From contig CAZQKL010000007.1 of assembly GCA_964593895.1 (NCBI GenBank), positions 1 through 31,553 of the forward strand: a DNA stretch of 31,553 nt, in the 5' to 3' direction. This DNA is from CAZQKL01 sp964593895 [NCBI: uncultured bacterium] (GTDB lineage: Bacteria; DYJV01). Under the pieces are notes generated by a model that made no database searches, was not told the DNA's origin, and saw only the letters and a list, made by a program, of their open reading frames with translations. Made by a program: the position numbers and the translations under genes. Of this stretch, positions 6,965-15,776 are shown piece after piece (position 1 is the stretch's first letter; the number at the start of each line of letters is the position of its first letter).

Positions 6965-9007
6965 ATGTCTAAAAAGATTGATTTAATTTTAGTTGTTATT
7001 TCATGTTTAGTCGTTTTTGGAATATCAGCAGGGAAAAGATTACATCAGTATAGTGTATGGAAAAAAAATAAAAGTGTTTATTTTGTTGATAAATATCCAG
7101 CTGTAACTACCCTTGATGCATATTACTGGTTGAGATATGCTGAAATTGATAAAGGTTTAAAGAAAAAGCCTTTATATGATTTGAGAAATTACCCTGATAT
7201 TAAAAAATTTTCATCTAAAAATATTCCAATTTTAAGTAAGTTAATTTCAAAAACATGTGATTTTTTTAATAATGATGGGTATAATAAAGTTTTTGTTGGT
7301 GGAATAAAACTGATTGATTGGGTTGCAGGCCTATTTACTATTCCATTTATAATTTATCTTTACCTTTCGGGAGCAGGTTTTTCAGGTGTTCTTGGAGGGC
7401 TTATAGGTTCATTTAGCACCGCTTATTATGTGAGGTCATTTACAGGAAGAGTTGATACAGATGCATTTGTTTTAATGGGTCCAGTTTTTATTGCTCTTTT
7501 TTTACTTTTAACTGTAATTTCTGAAAGAAAATTTTTAAAATATATTTTTTCAGCAGTTTCAGGATTATTTTTTTTAATTCTCTGCAAATTTCATGGGTCA
7601 ATTCTTGTGGGTTATATTGGCTATCTATTTCTACTTATATTTCTTTTATTTTTGAATAAAGTTGAAAAGAAAGAAATTTTAAAAATTGCAATAATTTTCA
7701 TCTTATTTTCTAATCCTTTAAATTTAATTTCAGGTCTAAAAGCTTTCTGGGGATTTTTAGGTTCAAGCTATGTTTTAAATTTTTCTAAGGGTTCAACTGT
7801 TGGAAATGAAAAAGCAATAGTTTTACCTAATATTATTCAAACCATCACTGAAACAATTAGAATGAAACCTGGTCAAGTTTTAGATATGATGTTTGGAAAT
7901 AGATTTTTTGCTGTTTTAGGATTAATTGGAAGTGCTGTTTATTTTATTTTAAATTTTAGAAAAAGCCTTTTTTTACTTCCAATGGCTGGGCTTGGATTTT
8001 TAGCTTTTTTTACATCAAATAGATTTGCAATGTTTCTTGCACCATTTATTGGTGTTGGAATAGGCTATCTTTTTCATTTGCTTTTAAAGTTTATATATAA
8101 ATTTTTAAAAAATTTTTCATATAGTAGAAGCATAATTGAAGTTGTTTTTGGATTAATTTTTTTCTTTTCTTTTGCAAAAGCAACTGGATTTTATTTGATT
8201 CCATCTCCATCAATTCCAGCTCCAATAGTTAAATCTTTTATTGATATGAAGCATAAATTTCCACTACATTCAGCAATATTTACATGGTGGGATTTTGGGT
8301 ATGCATTAATGGATATTGGTGATTTTTACACCTATCATGATGGTGGAATTCATGGTGGAGTTAGAACTTATTTTGTTGCAAAAGGTTTAACAATAAATTC
8401 TCAGGAAAAACTTTACAATTTAATTTCGTATCTTGAAGATTTTGGATTTAAAAAAATAAAAAAAATCATAGAGGATAATAAAAGCCCATCTTTTTTACTT
8501 CATGAGGTTTTTGATTATAAAAATGGTAAAATTCCACTAAATCATCACATTTACATTTTATATACTCAAGATATGATACCAAAATATGGAGCAATTTCTT
8601 ATTTTGGAAATTGGAATTTTAAAACAAAAAAAAGTTCACCAGATTACTATCAGATTTTAAGTTGTTATAAATTTCAGAATGAAAAATTGTATTGTAGTGG
8701 AATAAATGTAAATTTAAAAGATGGAGTTCTTGAACTTGAAGGAAACAGAAAAGTTAATTTAAAACAAATTATAATGGTGAATAATGGCTATATTTTTAGT
8801 AAAAAAACATATCCTTACAAAAGTAACTTATTTGTTGAAATTTTAATGAAGAATAGACAGATTTTTCAGGTTTTGCTTTTAAATAAAAGACTTTTTGAAT
8901 CTAATTTTAACCAGCAGTTTATTTTAGGAAACATAGATAGAAGATACTTTAGAGAAGCCTACAATAATTTCCCATTTGCAAGAGCTTTTGAAGTCCTTCA
9001 TAAATAA
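6965..9007 (+). CDS. pglB: PglB/STT3-type oligosaccharyltransferase
   Basis: This 680-residue inner-membrane enzyme should transfer a glycan en bloc from a polyprenyl-pyrophosphate carrier to Asn of periplasmic proteins. The N-terminal half has about a dozen transmembrane helices. The catalytic acidic motifs of GT-C enzymes are present: D51 in the first external loop (LDAYYWLR) and D164-T-D166 in the second (GRVDTDAF). The STT3 signature reads W441-W-D-F-G445, a Phe variant of WWDYG. It is followed by a HDGGIHGG stretch resembling the PglB region after its WWDYG. A soluble domain of roughly 240 residues ends the protein. Length is near PglB (about 710). It has its own promoter and sits directly before the T2SS operon, suggesting secreted substrates. 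Confidence 0.9.
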   Translation: MSKKIDLILVVISCLVVFGISAGKRLHQYSVWKKNKSVYFVDKYPAVTTLDAYYWLRYAEIDKGLKKKPLYDLRNYPDIKKFSSKNIPILSKLISKTCDFFNNDGYNKVFVGGIKLIDWVAGLFTIPFIIYLYLSGAGFSGVLGGLIGSFSTAYYVRSFTGRVDTDAFVLMGPVFIALFLLLTVISERKFLKYIFSAVSGLFFLILCKFHGSILVGYIGYLFLLIFLLFLNKVEKKEILKIAIIFILFSNPLNLISGLKAFWGFLGSSYVLNFSKGSTVGNEKAIVLPNIIQTITETIRMKPGQVLDMMFGNRFFAVLGLIGSAVYFILNFRKSLFLLPMAGLGFLAFFTSNRFAMFLAPFIGVGIGYLFHLLLKFIYKFLKNFSYSRSIIEVVFGLIFFFSFAKATGFYLIPSPSIPAPIVKSFIDMKHKFPLHSAIFTWWDFGYALMDIGDFYTYHDGGIHGGVRTYFVAKGLTINSQEKLYNLISYLEDFGFKKIKKIIEDNKSPSFLLHEVFDYKNGKIPLNHHIYILYTQDMIPKYGAISYFGNWNFKTKKSSPDYYQILSCYKFQNEKLYCSGINVNLKDGVLELEGNRKVNLKQIIMVNNGYIFSKKTYPYKSNLFVEILMKNRQIFQVLLLNKRLFESNFNQQFILGNIDRRYFREAYNNFPFARAFEVLHK

Positions 9008-9022
9008 TTAAAAAAAATAAAC

Positions 9023-9051
9023 TTGATATTTAATTTTGCAAATTGTAAAAT
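9023..9051 (+). promoter_or_regulatory. Promoter of the T2SS/polysaccharide operon
   Basis: TTGATA (9023-9028), a 17-base spacer and TAAAAT (9046-9051) each match the sigma-70 hexamers at five of six positions. Transcription would start near 9058, giving a leader of about 20 bases with an AGGAG ribosome-binding site (9067-9071) before gspG. This is among the best promoter matches in the window and the only good one before the long operon that follows. Confidence 0.6.
9033..9051. promoter_or_regulatory. Operator-like imperfect palindrome at the T2SS promoter
   Basis: ATTTTGCAA-A-TTGTAAAAT is a 19-base palindrome with a single mismatched pair. It spans the spacer and the whole -10 hexamer of the promoter, which is where a repressor would bind. 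No regulator is encoded nearby. Confidence 0.3.
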
Positions 9052-9077
9052 ATTTAAAATTTTCATAGGAGAATAAT

Positions 9078-9506
9078 ATGAAAAGAGAAAGGAAAGATAA
9101 AGGATTTACCTTAATTGAGCTTCTTGTTGTAATGGTAATATTGGGATTACTTGTTTCTCTTGTTGCTCCAAAATTTTTCAGTAAAATTGGTGAATCAAAA
9201 GTAAAAACAGCAAAAGCTCAGATTGAACTACTTGGAAGTGCTCTTGATGCTTTCTATCTTGATGTAGGAAGATATCCAACAACAGAGGAGGGACTTGAGG
9301 CATTAATTAAGAGGCCACCTGATGTTCCTGAAGATAAATGGAAAGGACCATATTTACCAAAAACAAAAATTCCAAAAGATCCATGGGGACATCCTTATAT
9401 TTACAAATGTCCTGGCGAGCATGGAAAATATGACCTTTATTCACTTGGAGCTGATGGTAAAGAAGGGGGAGAAGGGGAGAATAAAGATATAGTAAGCTGG
9501 GAGTAA
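9078..9506 (+). CDS. gspG: T2SS major pseudopilin GspG
   Basis: GspG is the main subunit of the periplasmic pseudopilus that pushes substrates through the secretin. The protein has 142 residues. A nine-residue basic leader ends at G9, and the prepilin peptidase should cut before F10. E14 is the conserved Glu at +5 of the mature protein. The rest of the GspG fold is visible: GRYPTTEEGLEAL, the WKGPYLPK loop, DPWGHPYIY, and a C-terminal LGADGKEGGEGENKDI loop that binds calcium in characterised GspG proteins. It opens the operon with an AGGAG site at 9067-9071. The prepilin peptidase GspO is not encoded here. Confidence 0.97.
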   Translation: MKRERKDKGFTLIELLVVMVILGLLVSLVAPKFFSKIGESKVKTAKAQIELLGSALDAFYLDVGRYPTTEEGLEALIKRPPDVPEDKWKGPYLPKTKIPKDPWGHPYIYKCPGEHGKYDLYSLGADGKEGGEGENKDIVSWE

Positions 9507-9507
9507 A

Positions 9508-10989
9508 ATGATTCAGATTCCAGAAAAGCCATTTATAATTGAAAATGTTAATACAAATTTTTTAAAAGAATTCTGTATTTTGCCCATTGAAGAAAAGGAA
9601 GATTATTTAAAGGTTCTTGTCCCTGAAGATGTAGATTTAAGTGCGATATCAACATTAAGTAGAACAATAAATAAAAAAATTGTAACTCATATTTATGATA
9701 GAGATGAAATAGAAAGAATCCTTTATAAATGGTATGAAGCTCAGCTTGATTATAAAGGAACTGATGAGGAAATAGATGTTGATTCATTTTTACAACTTGA
9801 AAACCTTGAAGATATAGCTCAGGAAGCTCCAATAATTAGGCTTGTAAATAATTACATAAATTATGCAAAAGAAACTGGCGCATCAGATATTCATTTTGAA
9901 CCAACAAAGAAAAATTTCATTGTAAGGTTTAGAATTGATGGAATTCTGCATGAAATTGATAGGTTATCAAAAAAAGTCCAACCTGCAATAACTTCAAGAA
10001 TAAAATTAATTGCAAATATGAATATTGCAGAAAATAGAATTCCTCAGGATGGAAGAATAATAATTCAGGATGAAAAGGAAAATCTTGATATAAGAGTTTC
10101 ATCAGTTCCAACAATTTTTGGTGAAAGTATTGTTTTAAGATTGTTAAGTAAAGAAAAATCTCTTTTAAATCTTGAAGCTCTTGGAATGAACCAGGAGCAT
10201 TTAAAAATTTTTAGAAATCTAATAAGAAAACCTTATGGATTGATTTTAGTTACAGGTCCAACTGGAAGTGGTAAAACAACAACATTATATGCAGCTTTAA
10301 ACGATATAAACACTCCTGATAAGAAAATAATAACCGTTGAAGACCCTGTTGAATATCAGATTGAAGGGATAAATCAAATTCAGGTAAAACCTGAAATTGG
10401 GCTAACTTTTGCAAATATTTTAAGGTCAATTTTAAGGCAAGACCCTGATGTAATATTAATTGGAGAAATTAGAGACTCTGAAACAGCAAAAATTGCTATT
10501 CAGTCAGCATTAACAGGTCATCTTGTTTTTTCAACTCTTCACACAAATGATGCAATTGGAGCTTTTTCAAGGTTAATGGACCTTGAAATTGAAAAGTTTT
10601 TACTATCTTCAGCTGTTTTAGCATCTATGGCACAGAGACTTGTAAGAAAAATATGTCCACATTGTAAAAAAGAGTATAAATTAACTGACAGGGATAAGAT
10701 TATTTTAAAGCAGGAACTTGGAATTAATGAAATTCCAGATTATCTTTTTAAAGGTGAGGGATGCAAAAAATGTGCATATACTGGATACAGAGGAAGGATT
10801 GCAATTTATGAAATTCTTGAAAATACAGATGCTTTTAAAAGAATTTTACTTGGAGAAGAGTTTGAAAGTAGTCAGATGTTAAAAGATTATTTGAAAAATA
10901 ATTTTGTTACAATGAAGCAAGATGGAATGAAAAAAGTTTTAGCTGGAATTACAACAATAGAGGAAGTTTTAAGAGTGGTTCAGAGATGA
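9508..10989 (+). CDS. gspE: T2SS ATPase GspE
   Basis: This cytoplasmic hexameric ATPase powers pseudopilus assembly. The 493-residue protein has one N-terminal domain (about 1-85), a linker and a RecA-like core. The Walker A motif is G250-PTGSGKTT with K256. The Walker B region DPDVILIGEIRD starts at D312, with catalytic E320. The tetracysteine zinc site typical of GspE is complete: C383-x-x-C386 and C419-x-x-C422. It starts one base after the gspG stop and overlaps gspF by four bases (ATGA). Confidence 0.97.
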   Translation: MIQIPEKPFIIENVNTNFLKEFCILPIEEKEDYLKVLVPEDVDLSAISTLSRTINKKIVTHIYDRDEIERILYKWYEAQLDYKGTDEEIDVDSFLQLENLEDIAQEAPIIRLVNNYINYAKETGASDIHFEPTKKNFIVRFRIDGILHEIDRLSKKVQPAITSRIKLIANMNIAENRIPQDGRIIIQDEKENLDIRVSSVPTIFGESIVLRLLSKEKSLLNLEALGMNQEHLKIFRNLIRKPYGLILVTGPTGSGKTTTLYAALNDINTPDKKIITVEDPVEYQIEGINQIQVKPEIGLTFANILRSILRQDPDVILIGEIRDSETAKIAIQSALTGHLVFSTLHTNDAIGAFSRLMDLEIEKFLLSSAVLASMAQRLVRKICPHCKKEYKLTDRDKIILKQELGINEIPDYLFKGEGCKKCAYTGYRGRIAIYEILENTDAFKRILLGEEFESSQMLKDYLKNNFVTMKQDGMKKVLAGITTIEEVLRVVQR

Positions 10990-12185
10990 AAAAGTTTTTT
11001 TATAAAGCGGTTGAGATAAATTCAGGAATTGTTAAAAGTGGAGAGATTTATGCTGACACAAAGAAAGATGTGATTTTAAAATTACAGAAAGAAAATTTAG
11101 TTCCTATAAATGTTGAGGAGAAAAAAAGAAAAAGTATTTTCCCTTCATTAAAATCTAAAAAAAAACTTGTTCTTGAATTTACTGAATATCTTTTAAATTT
11201 TCTAAAGTATAAAGTTGAGCTATCAAAAGCTCTTTTAATGACATACAATTATATTGAGGATGAAAATTTTAAAAATGTTGTTAATAGAATTATAAATGCA
11301 ATTAAAAGTGGTAAATCTTTTTCTCAAGCTTTAAGGGAAAACCCTGAATATTTTAGTTCAATTTACGCAAATTTAGTTGAATCTGGAGAAAAAAGTGGAA
11401 ATCTTGAAGGAGCAATTGGTGAAATTTATAATTATTTACTTCAGACAGAAGAGACAAAAAAATATATAATCTCTTCCTTAACTTATCCTGCAATTCTTTT
11501 TTTCACAGGATTAATAGCAACAATTTTACTTGTAATTATTGTAATTCCAAGGTTTGGTCAGATTTTTACAGACCTAAATTTAGAACCTCCATTTTTAATG
11601 AAAATCTTACTTGTAAGTGGAGATTTTTTAAGAAATTACTGGATATCAATTATTTCCATAATTTTAATTTCAATTATTGCTTTTAACTATTTTATAAAAA
11701 AAGATTGGTTTAGAAACTCGCTTAATAATGCAATTTTAAATTTTCCAATTATTGGGAAAATTGTTCATTTAAGTGATTTATACAGATTTTTTAGAACATT
11801 ATCAATATTATTAAAAGGTGGAAATTCAATTATTTCCTCATTAATAATTTGCGAAAAGGTTGTTTTTTTAACTGAGTTAAAAAATGCAATAAGGAATATT
11901 GCGAGAAAAATTAAACAGGGAAAAAAGTTAAGTTATCTTATGAGAAATGAGATAATTTTTCCAGAGCCTATTGTTAATTTAATTTCTCTATCTGAAACCA
12001 CTGGAAAACTTGAGGTTATTTTGGAAAACATTGCAGAAGATTTAAATAGACAGATCAGGGATAAGATAAAGTTTTATCTTACTCTTTTAGAACCAGTTGC
12101 GGTTTTACTTGCAGGTTTTTTCATTGGAACAATTGTTATATCAATGTTAAATGCTATTTTTGGAATAAATAATGTTGGGTTATAA
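10986..12185 (+). CDS. gspF: T2SS inner-membrane platform protein GspF
   Basis: GspF is the polytopic platform protein that links the GspE motor to the pseudopilus. The 399-residue protein has two repeated cytoplasmic GspF domains. The first spans about 65-185 and contains LVESGEKSGNLE; the second contains the matching SLSETTGKLEVI. Three membrane helices lie near 165-188, 219-237 and 370-390. The N-terminal KAVEINSGIVKSGEI segment is the usual GspF start. The gene overlaps gspE by four bases and gspH by fourteen. Confidence 0.95.
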   Translation: MKKFFYKAVEINSGIVKSGEIYADTKKDVILKLQKENLVPINVEEKKRKSIFPSLKSKKKLVLEFTEYLLNFLKYKVELSKALLMTYNYIEDENFKNVVNRIINAIKSGKSFSQALRENPEYFSSIYANLVESGEKSGNLEGAIGEIYNYLLQTEETKKYIISSLTYPAILFFTGLIATILLVIIVIPRFGQIFTDLNLEPPFLMKILLVSGDFLRNYWISIISIILISIIAFNYFIKKDWFRNSLNNAILNFPIIGKIVHLSDLYRFFRTLSILLKGGNSIISSLIICEKVVFLTELKNAIRNIARKIKQGKKLSYLMRNEIIFPEPIVNLISLSETTGKLEVILENIAEDLNRQIRDKIKFYLTLLEPVAVLLAGFFIGTIVISMLNAIFGINNVGL

Positions 12186-12606
12186 AAATGGTTTTACATT
12201 AATTGAACTTCTTGTTGTTTTATTTTTAATTGCTCTTGGTTCATCACTTGTTTTTTTGAATGTTACAATAAATAAAAATTTAAATAAAGATGAACAATTT
12301 TTGGAGAAATTTGTAAAATTAATTGAAAATGTAAAGGTTCAGAGTATTGTTGAAAATAAGGTTGGTAGAATAATAATTGATGGTGATACAAGAGATATAA
12401 TTTATGGTAAAAAAAAAATTCATATTCCAGAAGACATTACAATTACCGCAGAGAAAATTTTTGAAGAAAATGGAAAATATTTAATTATTTTTTATCCTGA
12501 TGGAACATCTTCTGGAGCAAATCTAAACATAATTTCAAAAAAATTTAAAAAAAAGATGATAATAAATAAATTTTCCACAAAAGTTATATTAAAAGATGAA
12601 ACGTAA
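12172..12606 (+). CDS. gspH: T2SS minor pseudopilin GspH-like
   Basis: This 144-residue type IV pilin-like protein has a seven-residue leader ending at G7, F8 as the mature first residue, and the conserved Glu at E12 (FTLIELLVV). The C-terminal part is a beta-rich domain with a DGTSSGANLNII strand pair, which resembles the GspH/FimT fold ('pdG.s.g..i.l'). Minor pseudopilins H to K form or regulate the tip of the pseudopilus. Position after gspF and before gspI supports GspH. The ATG lies 14 bases inside gspF, so translation is probably coupled. Confidence 0.85.
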   Translation: MLGYKNGFTLIELLVVLFLIALGSSLVFLNVTINKNLNKDEQFLEKFVKLIENVKVQSIVENKVGRIIIDGDTRDIIYGKKKIHIPEDITITAEKIFEENGKYLIIFYPDGTSSGANLNIISKKFKKKMIINKFSTKVILKDET

Positions 12607-12943
12607 TGGATTTACATTAATTGAAGTATTAATAGCACTTGTTATATTTGCAATTTCAATGGCAACCATTTATTGGGGATTTAGCCAGGGATTTAGAAAT
12701 TCAAAAAAAGCAATTTTAAAACTTGAAGATTTGAATAGAATTAATAACTTTTATTTGTTAAATTTTAAAAAAATAAAAAATATGGATGAAGGAAAAGAGA
12801 TTTTTTCAAATTTTGAGGTAAAAAAAACACATATTAATGTGCTTATAAATGATAATTTCCGATTGGAAGATGAAAATTTCTTTAAAATTCAAATTAAAGA
12901 TTTAAATTCAAATAGTGAATTTACATTTTATGAACATAAATAA
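12596..12943 (+). CDS. gspI: T2SS minor pseudopilin GspI-like
   Basis: This 115-residue pseudopilin has a very short leader (MKRNG) before F6, with E10 as the +5 glutamate (FTLIEVLIALVIFAIS). The LIEVLIALVIFAI wording is typical of GspI, as is the small size. The globular part is Asn- and Lys-rich and otherwise diverged. It overlaps gspH by eleven bases and gspJ by fourteen. In characterised systems GspI forms the tip complex with GspJ and GspK, and those two genes follow here. Confidence 0.85.
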   Translation: MKRNGFTLIEVLIALVIFAISMATIYWGFSQGFRNSKKAILKLEDLNRINNFYLLNFKKIKNMDEGKEIFSNFEVKKTHINVLINDNFRLEDENFFKIQIKDLNSNSEFTFYEHK

Positions 12944-13475
12944 AAAAGGTTTTACATTAATTGAACTACTTGTTAGTTTTTTTATCTCACTTTTAATAAT
13001 TTTAGCAATAACATTTAGCTACAGGACGATAATTTTAGGATGGAATAAAACTGAAAAGTTGTATGGTGATTTGCAAAAGTATATTTACATTAGTGGAATT
13101 ATTGGGAAAAGTTTAAAAAAGATAAAATTTGGAGGAAGGTTTTTTTTTAAAGGTAAGAAAAATTCTCTTATATATTTTACAGAAGATAATGCAATGCACA
13201 TTCCAGGGATAACAGAACTTGGATTTTTTTATAAGGATAATACACTCAATGTATGTTATGTAATAATTCAATCATATGAAGATATAGTTGAGCCTTATGT
13301 ATTAAAAAATACAGGAAAATGTTTCATATTTGATAATGTTACTCTGAAATTTAGTTACGGTTTTTATGAAGATGAAAACATAACTTTTAAAGATGAAATT
13401 TTTACAAAACCTGTTTTTTTAAAAATTAAGATAAAATCTGGAATGATAGATGAGGAAAAAATATTTAGAATTTGA
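12930..13475 (+). CDS. gspJ: T2SS minor pseudopilin GspJ-like
   Basis: This 181-residue pseudopilin has the leader MNINKKG, F8 as the mature first residue and E12 as the +5 glutamate. I chose the ATG at 12930 over an in-frame GTG at 12915 because it gives a normal seven-residue basic leader and a 14-base overlap with gspI like the other overlaps here. The hydrophobic helix is followed by a long beta-rich domain containing TELGFFYKDN and ending in a KIKSGM strand, as expected for GspJ. It overlaps gspK by 26 bases. Confidence 0.82.
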   Translation: MNINKKGFTLIELLVSFFISLLIILAITFSYRTIILGWNKTEKLYGDLQKYIYISGIIGKSLKKIKFGGRFFFKGKKNSLIYFTEDNAMHIPGITELGFFYKDNTLNVCYVIIQSYEDIVEPYVLKNTGKCFIFDNVTLKFSYGFYEDENITFKDEIFTKPVFLKIKIKSGMIDEEKIFRI

Positions 13476-14163
13476 TGAAAGAGGCTCAATAGTAATTTAT
13501 CTGTTAATTTTAATTTCACTTCTTTTTTTTCTTGTTTTTAGAGCATTATTTTACTCCAAAATGACGTTATTACTTGTGAATAATGAAGTTAAAAAAGAAG
13601 AGATTAAAAATAAAATTCTTTTAATTACAGATGTAGTATCAAATTTAATAAAGAAAAGAGAGCTTTATGATTCTTTTTTTGATAATGGTTTTTTTGAATT
13701 TTACAAAAAGCCTAATTTTTTAAAAATAGATGATAAAAAATATCTAATAAAAGTTGAATCTGAAAAAGATAAAGTTAATTTAAACACAAGTTCAGATTTT
13801 AAAATAAAGCAGGTAGTTTTTGAAAAATTAAAGGATGATTTCCCTTACGAATTTCTTGACAGTATTTCAGATAAAATACTTGACTGGAGAGATAAAGATA
13901 ATTATGTAAGAGCTCATGGTGCAGAAAAAGATGAATATAAAAATCTTGGATATTTGCCAAAAAATGGCAATTTTTCATCTATTTTTGAACTTAAATATGT
14001 GAAAGATGTAAATGAAAATGTTTTTAAAAAATTAATTGAAATTTTTACAATTTACGGGAAAAATGTCTATAGATTTTATTTGAAAATTAATAAAAATGAA
14101 TATCTTGTTTTTTTTTATAACACTTCAAAAGGATTTAGAATTTTAGATTGGGGAAAAATTTAG
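13450..14163 (+). CDS. gspK: T2SS tip pseudopilin GspK (short form)
   Basis: GspK caps the pseudopilus tip. This 237-residue form is clearly shorter than the roughly 300-330 residues usual for the family. The leader ends at G12 (DERG), mature S13 begins the helix, and the +5 residue is Y17. Absence of Glu at +5 is a hallmark of GspK. Conserved blocks are KVNLNT, then LDWRDKDNYVRAHGAEKDEY and a following LGYLPKNG. These correspond to the alpha-helical Asp-Trp and Gly-Ala-Glu signatures of the family. The missing length seems to come from a reduced alpha domain and a short tail. The overlap with gspJ is 26 bases and gspL follows after one base. Confidence 0.88.
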   Translation: MRKKYLEFDERGSIVIYLLILISLLFFLVFRALFYSKMTLLLVNNEVKKEEIKNKILLITDVVSNLIKKRELYDSFFDNGFFEFYKKPNFLKIDDKKYLIKVESEKDKVNLNTSSDFKIKQVVFEKLKDDFPYEFLDSISDKILDWRDKDNYVRAHGAEKDEYKNLGYLPKNGNFSSIFELKYVKDVNENVFKKLIEIFTIYGKNVYRFYLKINKNEYLVFFYNTSKGFRILDWGKI

Positions 14164-14164
14164 T

Positions 14165-15226
14165 ATGGATTATTTTCTTTTTTTTGACCAAGATGAAATA
14201 TATTTTAATGATAAAAAGGTAAATTTAGAGGAGATTGAACCTCAATTAATTAAAAAGCAATTTGGAATAGTAATAGCGGACTGGCATGTGTATAATTTGA
14301 CCTTTAATGTAAATGTAAAAAAGTATAATGATGCAAAAAAAGCTGCTGAAAATCATTTTTTATATTTAAATCATAATTCCAATTACAATCCAACATATTT
14401 CTATATTGACCTTATTAAAATTGAACAGGGATTTAAAGCCAATGTTTATTATTTGTCTGAAAAAGCTGAAGAATTTATTGATAAATTTTTTGAATTAAAG
14501 GTTATGGAAAAATGTAAATTTATATCTCCAATTTTTGAATTTATAAAATTTAATTGTTACCAAATTTCAGATTTTATAACATGTAGGAAAGATGACAAAA
14601 TTTTTACTTTTAATAAAAAAGATTTGGAAAATTTTAAGGAAATTTTAAAATTTGAAGGTGAAATAAAGGAAGTCAATAAAGAGGAATTATTAAATTTAAC
14701 AATTCCTAAGATTTCAGAAATAAAGGTAAATTTTGTTAAGAAAAACAAAAGCTTTGAAATTATTGAAAAAATATTTATCCCTTTTTTAATTTTTATTTTT
14801 ATTTTAAATGCAGTAATTTTCTCATTTTCAAAATATTATGAGCTAAAATTTAAAAAAAATTTTGAATTAATAAAAAATGAAAATAAAATATTAAAATCAA
14901 AAGTTAAACCTGTTTTAAAAGCTGAAAAGACTTTAGAAAAGTTGAAAAAAGTAAACTCTGCAATTCAAAAATATACAAAAAATCAATTCCCATATCTTGA
15001 TTTTTTTAGAATTTTATCAAAAAAAGTAAAAATTTTATATATAAGAAGTTTTAGAGTTTACGGTAATATTGTTAGATTTTCCGGAAAAACTGATTCTGCT
15101 ATAAAGTTGATTGAGGTTTTAAAAAAAATTCCATACATTGAAAATCCAAAGATTGTAAGCAATATTACAAGGGATAGCAGGGGATTTGAAAGTTTTAGAA
15201 TTGAGGCAAGAATAAAAAATGAATGA
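14165..15226 (+). CDS. gspL: T2SS inner-membrane assembly protein GspL-like
   Basis: GspL links the GspE ATPase in the cytoplasm to GspM in the periplasm. This 353-residue protein has the right plan: a cytoplasmic domain of about 200 residues, one membrane helix near 200-220, and a periplasmic part starting with a coiled segment (about 222-265). It ends in a ferredoxin-like fold, where RFSGKTDSAIKLIEVLKKIP resembles PilN/GspL tails. The cytoplasmic half is strongly diverged and I could not pick out the actin-like motifs. The call rests on topology, the C-terminal domain and position between gspK and gspM. It overlaps gspM by eight bases. Confidence 0.75.
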   Translation: MDYFLFFDQDEIYFNDKKVNLEEIEPQLIKKQFGIVIADWHVYNLTFNVNVKKYNDAKKAAENHFLYLNHNSNYNPTYFYIDLIKIEQGFKANVYYLSEKAEEFIDKFFELKVMEKCKFISPIFEFIKFNCYQISDFITCRKDDKIFTFNKKDLENFKEILKFEGEIKEVNKEELLNLTIPKISEIKVNFVKKNKSFEIIEKIFIPFLIFIFILNAVIFSFSKYYELKFKKNFELIKNENKILKSKVKPVLKAEKTLEKLKKVNSAIQKYTKNQFPYLDFFRILSKKVKILYIRSFRVYGNIVRFSGKTDSAIKLIEVLKKIPYIENPKIVSNITRDSRGFESFRIEARIKNE

Positions 15227-15776
15227 AAGACTGAAATTATACATTTTAATTTTATCCGTTGTCGCAACACTTTTTTTATTTAAAAAAAATTATTATCAAA
15301 ACTATAATAGAGCAAAATTTTATCAAGATGAAATTAGTAATCTTAAAATTTTAAATAAAAAATTTAGAGCCAAGTTAAACACATTAAAATCTTTAAAAGC
15401 TCAAATAAAGATAGAGGAAAAAAAGATAAAAGATTTGAAAAATAGATTATTTAAAGCAAATTCTCCAAATGAGACCCTTGACCTACTTCAAAAATATATT
15501 TTTGATTATTATCAGAAAAAGAATATTGAAATCAGAAATTACAGGCAATTAAGAATTATTGATGAGAATTTTTTTTACAGATGCAAATTTGAAGTGAACT
15601 CAATTATATATTTTTCAGATTTAGTTGACATAATAGATTTTGTTGATAGAAATAATTATTTAATTAAAATTCCCCAACTTTATGTTTACTATTATCGCAT
15701 TAGAGGTGAGAATAAAATTAGCACAAGAATAATCTTTGAAACAATCTATTTAAAAGAAATTAAGGGAGGAACTTAA
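15219..15776 (+). CDS. gspM: T2SS inner-membrane protein GspM-like (PilO-type)
   Basis: This 185-residue protein has one N-terminal membrane helix (about 6-22), a Lys-rich coiled coil (about 35-75) and a C-terminal ferredoxin-like domain. In that domain, SDLVDIIDFVDRNNYLIKIPQLYV matches the GspM/PilO layout. GspM pairs with GspL in the inner-membrane platform. It overlaps gspL by eight bases and shares one base with the gspD start (TAATG). Sequence identity to known GspM looks low, and fold plus order carry the call. Confidence 0.75.
   Translation: MNERLKLYILILSVVATLFLFKKNYYQNYNRAKFYQDEISNLKILNKKFRAKLNTLKSLKAQIKIEEKKIKDLKNRLFKANSPNETLDLLQKYIFDYYQKKNIEIRNYRQLRIIDENFFYRCKFEVNSIIYFSDLVDIIDFVDRNNYLIKIPQLYVYYYRIRGENKISTRIIFETIYLKEIKGGT

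Noticed and set aside
12915-12929. GTG start for gspJ
   Set aside because: It would add MNLHF before an already normal prepilin leader and lengthen the overlap with gspI. The ATG at 12930 fits better.
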